The translations under genes were made by a program, and so were the position numbers. A stretch of 11,223 bases of DNA, from contig CAZPRY010000087.1 of NCBI GenBank assembly GCA_964589175.1, forward strand, positions 1 through 11,223, in the 5' to 3' direction. The notes beneath the pieces are model-generated. The model was not told where the DNA came from. It saw only the letters and a program-made list of their open reading frames with translations, and ran no database searches. Numbering within the stretch: position 1 is the first letter of the stretch; each line of letters starts with the position of its first letter. This document shows, one piece after another, positions 1-6,362 of this stretch. This DNA is from CAZPRY01 sp964589175 (lineage in GTDB: Bacteria; Fidelibacterota; UBA2242).

Positions 1-164
1 GAAAATCTATGCCCTTCATGCCACAAGTTGGTACGCATTATGACGATGAACCTATTTTATAACTGCTGAAAGTCAGAAAATTCAACAGTAAGAGCAAAGC
101 CTATATAATAAGGCATCCCGGAATCCATACCGGAATGCCCTTCCCTGCTCCGAGACAGGTAACG
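1..164. other. Left-edge intergenic region, no supported gene
   Basis: I see no gene here. On the plus strand the frame starting at base 1 is open only to a TGA at 67-69, giving about 22 residues with a CPSC motif. That could be the end of a gene entering from the left, but it is too short to call. The only structured element is the hairpin at 112-139, listed separately as a terminator for the minus-strand operon. Confidence 0.5.
101..139 (-). terminator. Probable intrinsic terminator of the repressor-protease operon
   Basis: Read on the minus strand, bases 139-130 and 121-112 form a 10-base-pair stem (GGCATTCCGG with CCGGGATGCC, one G-U pair) around an 8-base loop. It is followed by the T/A-rich run TTATTATATAG at 110-101. 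It lies about 25 bases past the last in-frame stop (165-167) of the M56 reading frame. The T-tract is interrupted, so this is a moderate rather than textbook terminator. Read on the plus strand the stem has one mismatch and no T-tract, which favours the minus-strand role. Confidence 0.6.
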
Positions 165-347
165 TTATTGCTGTTTCGTCTTGACGATCACCTTCCCCGT
201 CCGGAGCGCAGCCTGCTTCAATTTCGCATCCAGGACCGTCGTTGAACCACCCTTGATCACGACGGAATCCGAAGTCTCCTCTTTATATCCCAGATAAGAA
301 ATCTTCACCTCATAAACTCCTTCAGCCAGACCGGGAATGAGATTGAC
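165..347 (-). pseudogene. Cut-off carboxypeptidase-regulatory-like tail of the M56 gene
   Basis: Directly after the M56 stop codon (348-350) the same reading frame stays open for 60 codons to a TAA at 165-167. The translation starts VNLIPGLAEGVYEVKISYLG, continues YKEE, and ends in KTKQQ. A glycine/tyrosine turn followed by a 'VKISYLGYK' strand is typical of the second half of CarboxypepD_reg-like (TonB-plug-associated) beta-sandwich domains, a family often attached to TonB and M56 proteins. The first half of that fold, usually about 35-40 residues, is absent. There is no start codon with a ribosome binding site of its own. The simplest reading is a former third C-terminal module of the upstream gene, lost through a deletion plus a stop. 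A sequencing error or readthrough cannot be excluded. Confidence 0.6.
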
Positions 348-2072
348 TTACGGCTGACTGGCGGAGTCAATTTCCTTCGCTTTAAAAATGACCGGAACGG
401 AGATGTACACTCCAACTTTTTTCTTACCTCTCCTGGCAGGTTCAAAAGATGTTTTGCGAACCGCCTCCATCGCCGCTTCATCAAGTCCGGTATTGGGAAC
501 TCCCCTTAGAATCGCACATTTTTTCACCTTACCTCTTTTATTGATGAATGCCTGGACTATGACGGTTCCTTCAATCCCGGTTTGCCAGGCAGCCTTCGGA
601 TAAACCACACTCTCTTGAATTGCTTTGAATCCCCCGATCGGCACCGGCGGTTCATCATATTTTACAAATTTTACTTCAGGTTTTGGATGGGCACTCTTCA
701 AATGCTCCGTCGATAATTGAAAAAGAACCGGGACGGCGATCGTAGCCCCAACATTTTGCCCTCCCTGGCGGGCCGGCTGGAAGGCTGTCTTGCGGATCGC
801 TTCCACGGCAGCATCATCCAAACCTTTGCCGGGCAAGCCTTTCAGAACCGTGCAGTTACCTATCTTTCCGTTTTCATCGACATAAAACTGGACGACAATC
901 GTGCCTTCAATCCCGGCCTGCAAGGCTTTCTCCGGGTAGACCAGGTTGGCTTGAATCGCCTTAAATCCCCCAACCGGCAAAGGCGGCTCATCGTAAGGGA
1001 CCAGTTCCTTTCCTTCCTCCGTAGTTACGGTGATTTCCGAAAACACCATTGCGTCCTCGGGAATCCGAACGCTTTGGGCGGCTCTTGGGCTGCACGACAG
1101 GATCACCGCCGTCGCAATCAGTGCAATTACGAGCACTTTCTGAAAAGCACTTAACTTTAGCATAATTTCCTCCCTCCTGTTAAAAAGATATTCGAAACGC
1201 CTGACAATCACCTTTTTAGAGAACAAGAGCCCGTTCGCGATCAACGGTACGTGCTTCTTGACAAACAGGCTTTCGAGATTTTGCAATAACGTTCGTCCGT
1301 AGGTGGCCGGTTTTTCACCGAGTACACTGATCGCCAGGTCGTCACAAATTTTTTCGCGCTGAAAATTGACCTGAAAATTGGCCGCCCAGATCAGCGGATG
1401 AAAAAAGTAGAGCACATTCAGCGCGTTCTGGAACAGAATCACCGGGAAGTCCCGGCGTCTGAGGTGAGCGAGTTCGTGACTCAGTACATGATTGAGCTGC
1501 TGCGGATTCCAGCCGCGGGCTTCCGAAGGCAGGTAGATCACGGCCTTGCGGTAACCGCGTGTGAACGGCGCCGGCACTTCTTCGGAAATCAACACGCGAA
1601 CAGCGACGCGTACCCCCATTTTTTGCGCGATCCGATTGATTGCATCCGGCGCTTCAAACGGCCGGGCGTTACGTAACAAGCGGTTGAATTTCCTTTCATT
1701 GTGAATAAAGATTAGCATCAGGATTACAATGCCCGCGAGCCAGATAAGAAACAGAACTGAAGAGATCGGCAAATGAATTCCGCTACGATTCGAAATCGCC
1801 GGCGATAGTGCAACCGGAACGGCGTCGAGCATGTAACTCACCGGATCGATCACCCGGTTTCCGAAAAACGGCAATCGAATTCGCGGAATCAGGACCGCCT
1901 TGACCAGCAGGGTCAGCCAGATGGCATAGAGAAAGGTCGCCGATTTCCTGCGGAAGATGACGGCCAGCAGATAGATAATCACGAACAGGACGGCTATCTG
2001 CAGTGAATTGCCCGCAAAGATTTCGAACCATTGCGAGCTGAAATGGTTGAATCCTTCGATGAAATTATTCAT
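348..2072 (-). CDS. M56 (BlaR1-like) membrane metallopeptidase with two TonB C-terminal domains
   Basis: 574-residue integral membrane protease of the BlaR1/MecR1 family, expected to cleave the BlaI-type repressor encoded just upstream. Helices are predicted near residues 24-40, 44-62, 104-123 and 312-327. The zinc site is HELAH at 199-203, with Glu240 in REKICDD as likely third ligand. After helix 4 the chain should be periplasmic and carries two similar TonB C-terminal domains (about 362-453 and 472-564; both with 'YDEPP.P.GGFKAIQ', 'GIEGT', 'FxPAR'). It has no penicillin-binding sensor domain, so the signal is unlikely to be a beta-lactam bound in the BlaR1 way. I chose the ATG at 2072 rather than the in-frame one at 2093. 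It has AAGGAG 7 bases upstream and overlaps the repressor stop by 8 bases, a typical coupled start. The stop may truncate an older longer gene. Confidence 0.9.
   Translation of the reverse strand: MNNFIEGFNHFSSQWFEIFAGNSLQIAVLFVIIYLLAVIFRRKSATFLYAIWLTLLVKAVLIPRIRLPFFGNRVIDPVSYMLDAVPVALSPAISNRSGIHLPISSVLFLIWLAGIVILMLIFIHNERKFNRLLRNARPFEAPDAINRIAQKMGVRVAVRVLISEEVPAPFTRGYRKAVIYLPSEARGWNPQQLNHVLSHELAHLRRRDFPVILFQNALNVLYFFHPLIWAANFQVNFQREKICDDLAISVLGEKPATYGRTLLQNLESLFVKKHVPLIANGLLFSKKVIVRRFEYLFNRREEIMLKLSAFQKVLVIALIATAVILSCSPRAAQSVRIPEDAMVFSEITVTTEEGKELVPYDEPPLPVGGFKAIQANLVYPEKALQAGIEGTIVVQFYVDENGKIGNCTVLKGLPGKGLDDAAVEAIRKTAFQPARQGGQNVGATIAVPVLFQLSTEHLKSAHPKPEVKFVKYDEPPVPIGGFKAIQESVVYPKAAWQTGIEGTVIVQAFINKRGKVKKCAILRGVPNTGLDEAAMEAVRKTSFEPARRGKKKVGVYISVPVIFKAKEIDSASQP
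1169..1178 (-). promoter_or_regulatory. Strong internal ribosome binding site inside the M56 gene
   Basis: On the minus strand AGGAGGGAGG (1178-1169) lies 5 bases before an in-frame ATG at 1163-1161 (codon 304 of the M56 protein). Translation from that ATG would begin MLKLSAFQKVLVIALIATAV and run into ILSC, which looks like a lipoprotein signal peptide ending at a lipobox cysteine. The product would be a 271-residue protein made only of the two TonB domains. This may be coincidence, because the helix is also the expected fourth membrane segment and the purine-rich codons encode Arg-Arg-Glu-Glu. Confidence 0.4.
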
Positions 2073-2448
2073 CTCTCTGCTCCTTCTCTTCAATCAGCCG
2101 TTTGATCTCGGCCAGATCCTTCTCATCGAAATCATGGGTATTGAAAAGAAACGCCGCCAGCTTGGAGAACGAACCATCAAAGGCGTTCCGGACAAAATAG
2201 CCGGTCTCACGCTCCAAGGCATCGTTCACCTTTACCCTGGCCGTGTAGAAATTCACCAGGCCGATTTTTTCTTTACTCAGATAGTTCTTATCGACGAGCC
2301 GTTCCATATAGGTCTGGATCGTCGTGTAAGCGCGCGCCTTATCGGCCGGCATTATTTCGAATACCTCGCGCACGGTTGCGCGCTTTTTCCGCCAAACCTG
2401 TTTCATGATTTCCCATTCCAGTTTGGTTAAGATATCGACTTTGGGCAT
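2065..2448 (-). CDS. BlaI/MecI/CopY-family transcriptional repressor
   Basis: 127-residue winged-helix repressor. The N-terminal segment 'LTKLEWEIMKQVW', the 'TVREV' helix and the 'AYTTIQTYMERLVDKNYL' recognition and wing region (about residues 7-60) are hallmarks of the BlaI/MecI family. The charged C-terminal part (about 80-127) matches the dimerisation helices, and 'AAFLFN' lies where the partner protease normally cuts. Length is normal for the family. The ATG at 2448 is preceded by GGAGG four bases upstream. It is the first gene of a two-gene operon and overlaps the M56 protease gene by 8 bases, the usual repressor/protease pairing. A TACTACT/AGTAGTA palindrome in its own promoter implies autorepression, relieved when the protease cleaves it. 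Regulated targets outside this operon are not visible. Confidence 0.93.
   Translation of the reverse strand: MPKVDILTKLEWEIMKQVWRKKRATVREVFEIMPADKARAYTTIQTYMERLVDKNYLSKEKIGLVNFYTARVKVNDALERETGYFVRNAFDGSFSKLAAFLFNTHDFDEKDLAEIKRLIEEKEQRDE
2080..2085 (-). promoter_or_regulatory. Ribosome binding site that sets the M56 start
   Basis: AAGGAG on the minus strand (2085-2080), 7 bases before the ATG at 2072-2070 and inside the last codons of the repressor gene. It supports translational coupling and a start 7 codons downstream of the longest possible one. Confidence 0.7.
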
Positions 2449-2474
2449 TTCGCCTCCGAGTTTTTAGGTTATCC

Positions 2475-2493
2475 TACTACTTTTTTAGTAGTA
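2475..2493. promoter_or_regulatory. BlaI-type operator
   Basis: Perfect inverted repeat TACTACT - 5 bases - AGTAGTA. The TACTAC/GTAGTA half-sites agree with the operator type known for BlaI/MecI repressors. It overlaps the -10 box (2495-2490) and start region of the repressor promoter. A further half-site, GTAGTA at 2505-2510, sits in the -35/-10 spacer, so two dimers or one extended site may be bound. Confidence 0.8.
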
Positions 2494-2518
2494 TAACGAG
2501 TGTTGTAGTAAATGTCAA
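2490..2518 (-). promoter_or_regulatory. Sigma70-type promoter of the repressor-protease operon
   Basis: On the minus strand TTGACA (2518-2513) and TATACT (2495-2490) are separated by exactly 17 bases: a perfect -35 box and a one-mismatch -10 box. The distance to the repressor ATG (2448) allows a leader of about 35 bases. The operator half-sites lie in the spacer and over the -10 box, as expected for a strong promoter held off by its own product. Confidence 0.85.
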
Positions 2519-2751
2519 GCATTTTCTGCATTTTTTTAGCGAAGGTGCCGATGGGGCTACTTTTCCCGCTCACAACGGTTAAAACTGTTTGGGTTTACGG
2601 CAGAAACCGCTATATTTCAAAAACTGAATTTCAGCACAGCCGGCGTTGTTCATGTTACATACTTTCCAATTTTTTCAGACCGTCTTCATTGAGATACTTT
2701 GGTTTACCGGGCCGGTTGCGGGTCAATCCTTTTACCGAACGATGGGAAAAT
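2519..2751. other. Divergent intergenic region upstream of the phosphatase operon
   Basis: With the repressor promoter this forms a gap of about 300 bases between divergent operons. The plus-strand frame is open back to 2512, but translation of this part shows no recognisable domain and it would overlap the repressor promoter. A weak -10-like TATATT sits at 2611-2616, with only TTGGGT 16 bases upstream, so no convincing plus-strand promoter can be named. Two AACNGTT motifs lie at 2574-2580 and 2583-2589. A short protein-like minus-strand frame ending at 2655 is discussed in the findings. Confidence 0.4.
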
Positions 2752-4716
2752 ATGCTCAAGATTAAATCCTTACGCTTCAAACTCAATGCCTTTATCCTGG
2801 CCGGCGGCGTTCTCCTCATGACGGCCGTATTGTCCTATTACTACCTGATTTCGCGCAAGCTGCTTCTGGAAAATTTAAATGAGACGGCCGGGCGCCTGAC
2901 ACAGCAAACCGTCGATGAAATCGAGCGCGGCTTCCGCTCGGCCGCCAAAATACCCGAAAATCTGGCCTCGGTTCTTAATGGCACAACTGTCGATGAAAAC
3001 AGCCTGCTGCAGATCATTCGAACCGACGTGGCTGAAAACGATGAAGTCCTCGGCCTGGGCGTGAGCTTCGAGCCTTACGCTTTTCGAAAGGACCGCGAAC
3101 GCTACGCACCCTACTATTTCAAGAGCGGCGGTGAATTGAAATTCGCCAATCACGACGATCCGGCCGACAATTATTTCCTGCGCGATTGGTACCGGATTTC
3201 CCGGGAAACCGGCCAGGCCGCCTGGTCCGAACCATTCTATAACGAAGGCGACGAAGCACTTCTCATGGCCACTTACTCGACACCGATTTACCGGGATAAC
3301 AAGCCTGAGCGCGTGCTCCAAGCTGTGATTGTCATGGACATTTCCCTCGAATGGCTGCGGCAAATTTTATCCCGGATTGAAATTGACGCGAGCGCCTACG
3401 GCTTCCTGATTTCACAAAGCGGCAAGTACCTGATCCATCCGCAGCAGAATAGCATCATGAGCGCCAGCATCCTCGATACCGATGAAATCCATTTGCAGGA
3501 AGCCGGCCGGAAGATGGTCGCGGGTCAGAGCGGTTCCATGCGCATCCTCGATCCGTCGAGCGGTCAAAAAGCCTATCTCTATTTCGCAGCTTTCCCCTCC
3601 AGCGGCTACTCTATGGGAATCGTGATCCCGGAGAAGGAACTGTATGCCGATCTGCGCCGGCTTACCCAAAATTCCGCGTTGATTGGAATCGCCGGTCTGG
3701 TGTTGCTTCTCGGCCTGATGTCGCTGATTTCGAATCGCATTACCCGGCCATTGCGGCAACTGTCCCGGGTGGCCGCGGATATCGGCGAAGGCAATTTTGC
3801 GGCGGTTCCGCCCACCAGTGACACCGAAGATGAGATCGGGCAATTGCAGCACGCCTTCGGGCAGATGCAGGCGACGTTGAAAGAGCATATTCAAAACCTC
3901 ACCGTCACATTCGCGGCCAACGAAAAAATCGAGGGCGAACTCCGCATCGCGCATGAAATCCAGTTAAGCACGATTCCCAAAACCTTCCCGGCCTTCCCGG
4001 AACGCGACGACGTCGATATCTATGCCGTCCTGCAGGCGGCCAAAGTCGTCGGCGGCGATCTCTATGATTTCTTTCTGCTGGATGAAGACCGGCTGTGCCT
4101 CGCGATCGGCGATGTTTCCGGTAAGGGCGTTCCGGCCTCGTTGCTGATGGCGGTCACGCGCACGCTCCTGCGGGCCAAAGCCATGAATATGAAAGCCCTG
4201 ACCGCCGGGAAAATCGTCGCCAGCATGAACAACGATCTCTGTACCGAAAATGACTCCGCGATGTTCGTAACCTTCCTCTTCCTGATCCTGGATCTGAAAA
4301 GCGGTGCGATCGAATACTGCAATGCCGGGCACAATCCGCCCTTCATCATACGGCGTGACACTTGCATTGAAAAGCTGGAAACTGTACATGGCCTGCCGCT
4401 GGGTGTGACGGAATCCGGAACCTACCCGGCGGATATGCTTTCACTGCAGAAAGGCGAGAGTATCGTATTTTACACGGACGGCGTGACCGAGGCGCAAAAT
4501 GAAGCAGCGCAGCAGTACGAAGAAGAAAAACTGATCAATATCCTGCAAACACTCGCCACCGAAAGCAGTCCCAGAACTATCACGCTGGGCATTCTGAACG
4601 ACGTTAAAAAATTCGCCGGGAACGCCGAACCATCAGACGATCTCACTCTGCTGGTTGTCAGCTACGGGGACGACGAAACGCCCGGCACGGAAGATTTTTC
4701 GGCACACTACATGTAG
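2752..4716 (+). CDS. Membrane Cache-HAMP-SpoIIE (PP2C-type) serine/threonine phosphatase
   Basis: 654-residue sensor phosphatase of the RsbU/SpoIIE class. Order: transmembrane helix (about 12-33); periplasmic double-Cache-type sensor (about 35-300, with 'FLRDWY', 'WSEPFYNEGDEALLMATYSTPIY' split by strands, and 'VVMDISLEWL'-like ending); second helix (about 307-327); HAMP (328-380); short coiled linker; PP2C/SpoIIE domain (about 415-640). Metal-site and fold motifs are intact: VVGGDLYDFF (Asp436), IGDVSGKG (Asp454), CNAGHNPP (524-530), YTDGVTE (Asp576) and SDDLTLL (Asp629-630). It should dephosphorylate a phospho-serine STAS protein in response to an external ligand. The two STAS genes directly downstream are the natural substrates. 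The ATG at 2752 is the only start that places the membrane helix at the usual distance. Its ribosome binding site is weak (GGGAAAA). It is the first gene of the five-gene operon. Confidence 0.92.
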   Translation: MLKIKSLRFKLNAFILAGGVLLMTAVLSYYYLISRKLLLENLNETAGRLTQQTVDEIERGFRSAAKIPENLASVLNGTTVDENSLLQIIRTDVAENDEVLGLGVSFEPYAFRKDRERYAPYYFKSGGELKFANHDDPADNYFLRDWYRISRETGQAAWSEPFYNEGDEALLMATYSTPIYRDNKPERVLQAVIVMDISLEWLRQILSRIEIDASAYGFLISQSGKYLIHPQQNSIMSASILDTDEIHLQEAGRKMVAGQSGSMRILDPSSGQKAYLYFAAFPSSGYSMGIVIPEKELYADLRRLTQNSALIGIAGLVLLLGLMSLISNRITRPLRQLSRVAADIGEGNFAAVPPTSDTEDEIGQLQHAFGQMQATLKEHIQNLTVTFAANEKIEGELRIAHEIQLSTIPKTFPAFPERDDVDIYAVLQAAKVVGGDLYDFFLLDEDRLCLAIGDVSGKGVPASLLMAVTRTLLRAKAMNMKALTAGKIVASMNNDLCTENDSAMFVTFLFLILDLKSGAIEYCNAGHNPPFIIRRDTCIEKLETVHGLPLGVTESGTYPADMLSLQKGESIVFYTDGVTEAQNEAAQQYEEEKLINILQTLATESSPRTITLGILNDVKKFAGNAEPSDDLTLLVVSYGDDETPGTEDFSAHYM

Positions 4717-4732
4717 AACCGGGATTTGCAGC

Positions 4733-5074
4733 ATGCAGATAAAAATTAATCCGGAAACCGTCCCACCCATCATTGAAATCAGCGGCCGTCTGGATCGCAA
4801 TACAGCCGCCGATTTCAAAAAGCGCCTGGCGGCTGCGACTGACAGAGCGGACACGATCTATGTGCTCGATTTCACCCGATTGGATTACATCTCCAGCACC
4901 GGCTTGCGGATTCTGTATAATACGTTAAAAAATGTGCAGACATCCAATGGTGATTTTGTTATATTTGGGATGCAAAAAAATATCGGGGAAGTGTTTCGGA
5001 TTTGCGGGTTCTCTCAACTATTTAGCATCAAGATCGACAAATCCGAAGCCCTGGCAGCCGCGCAGCGGCCTTGA
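4733..5074 (+). CDS. STAS-domain anti-anti-sigma-factor-like protein
   Basis: 113-residue single-domain cytoplasmic STAS protein, the size of RsbV/SpoIIAA. The core reads 'IEISGRLDRNTAADFKKRL', then 'LDFTRLDYISSTGLRIL'. Ser55 lies at the position of the phosphorylated serine in the family motif D-S-(S/T)-G, although the preceding Asp is Ser here. In the family the unphosphorylated form binds an anti-sigma kinase or another partner, and a PP2C phosphatase reactivates it. It starts 16 bases after the phosphatase gene, which supports a substrate relationship. The ATG at 4733 begins right at the first STAS strand; an upstream in-frame start at 4655 would overlap the phosphatase and add no conserved sequence. 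No strong ribosome binding site precedes it, so translational coupling is likely. Confidence 0.88.
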   Translation: MQIKINPETVPPIIEISGRLDRNTAADFKKRLAAATDRADTIYVLDFTRLDYISSTGLRILYNTLKNVQTSNGDFVIFGMQKNIGEVFRICGFSQLFSIKIDKSEALAAAQRP

Positions 5075-5126
5075 AATTACCGACTGGTTCTTATATTCAC
5101 GCAGACAAAATTCAAAGGAAATTTCT

Positions 5127-6338
5127 ATGATTGAAATTCAGCAAGAAAACCGGAATGGTTTGACCTGGCTGATCCTGAAAGGCCGCATCGACAGCATGAC
5201 CTCCTCGGAAATCCAGCAGGAGATCGATGATTTGACCGCGACAGGAGAACGCCTGATTATCCTGGATTTCAGCGCAATTGTTTATATCAGCAGTGCCGGC
5301 CTGAGGGTCCTGTTGCTGCACCAGAAGAAGTTGAAGAAGGTGGACGGCGAGCTGATTCTTTACAATCTGATTCCCGAAGTGTTCAATGTTTTCAAGACCA
5401 GCCATCTTAATACGCTCTTTCGCATTTTCGATGGCGAGGCTGAACTGCTGGCCACCCTCTCCGCCCGGAAGACCGGGCAGGTCATCAGTACCCGGGATGC
5501 CGATGGCATCGCTCTGGAATATATTCAATCGGATGCTCCGGCGGGAAAATTATTCACGATCGGGAGCCAGGAGAAGATGAACAGCTCAGCCTACAATGCC
5601 GGGGATGTCGTCCCCATCTCCGCCGGTGAAATTCAGTACGGCACCGGGCTGGCAACCACCGGCGTCTCTTACGATTCAATGAAAGAACTCTTCGGGGAAG
5701 CCATCGTCCTTAACCATAGCCTTTTCTATTACCCGGCGATTAAAAACGCCTGCGTGGACTTCATGCTGCACACGCCCGAAAATAGCGCTATGATGTACCA
5801 ATTTTTCCATGGTTTCGGCTTTCAGGGCAAGTTCAACATGGTGCTGAAATTTCAGGGCGTCGAGCGTTTCGCCGACTTAAACGCCCTGATGCGCCTGATT
5901 CCGGAACTGCTGCCCGCCCAACGCCTGGGCATCGTTTTACTGGCCGAGAGCAAGGGTCTGTTCGGGATGTCGCTTAAACAAGTCCCGATCGTCGAAAACC
6001 GGCCCGAAGGCGCGGCCAACATCTTCAGCAAAGAACATTTCCCGGACTGGATCGACTTCCCCGTGGAACCCACCTTCATCGATCACGTCGTGCTGGGCAC
6101 CGGAATCTGGATCCGCGACCGCGAAAAAGAAACACCTGAAATCGCGCAGCTCGTTCCGAAAGAGACCGGCTTTCACCTGCATGCCGCCATTTTCGATAAA
6201 GAACCCCTGGTTAAAAACATCGCTCATTTCGAGAAAGAGATGCAGCGCATCACCAACGAATCCGGGGTTCACAAGGTTCAGCACCTGCTGGGCCAGAGCC
6301 GCTTCAGCAGCGGCATGATCGGTACGATTGCTTTATAG
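5127..6338 (+). CDS. STAS domain fused to a long unrecognised C-terminal domain
   Basis: 403 residues. Positions 1-110 form a second STAS domain ('LILKGRIDSMTSSEIQQEI', 'LDFSAIVYISSAGLRVLLL'), with Ser56 at the phosphoacceptor position. After a linker (about 112-165), residues 166-403 form a globular, soluble-looking region that I do not recognise. It includes 'YGTGLATTGVSYDSMKELFG', 'IVLLAESKGLFGMSLKQVP', 'VLGTGIWIRDR' and 'FHLHAAIFDKEP'. It has no membrane helix, no HATPase N-box and no PP2C metal motif. The ATG at 5127 has AGGA 7 bases upstream; a longer open frame back to 4932 overlaps the preceding gene. It lies 52 bases after the first STAS gene and 24 before the transporter gene. Two different STAS proteins behind one phosphatase suggest either two outputs or a regulator/effector pair. 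Confidence 0.85.
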   Translation: MIEIQQENRNGLTWLILKGRIDSMTSSEIQQEIDDLTATGERLIILDFSAIVYISSAGLRVLLLHQKKLKKVDGELILYNLIPEVFNVFKTSHLNTLFRIFDGEAELLATLSARKTGQVISTRDADGIALEYIQSDAPAGKLFTIGSQEKMNSSAYNAGDVVPISAGEIQYGTGLATTGVSYDSMKELFGEAIVLNHSLFYYPAIKNACVDFMLHTPENSAMMYQFFHGFGFQGKFNMVLKFQGVERFADLNALMRLIPELLPAQRLGIVLLAESKGLFGMSLKQVPIVENRPEGAANIFSKEHFPDWIDFPVEPTFIDHVVLGTGIWIRDREKETPEIAQLVPKETGFHLHAAIFDKEPLVKNIAHFEKEMQRITNESGVHKVQHLLGQSRFSSGMIGTIAL

Positions 6339-6362
6339 ATCGACTAGAGAGGAGTAGCGCGC

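Noticed and set aside
1..69. Short open frame with a CPSC motif entering from the left edge
   Set aside because: Only about 22 codons, no context to the left, and no recognisable domain.
2073..2093. Earlier ATG at 2093 for the M56 gene
   Set aside because: AAGGAG lies 7 bases before the ATG at 2072, and the seven extra residues are not conserved-looking; the later start is preferred.
2512..2751. 80-codon N-terminal extension of the phosphatase gene
   Set aside because: The translated extension has no recognisable domain, begins at the repressor promoter, and would bury the normal first membrane helix. The ATG at 2752 is the better start.
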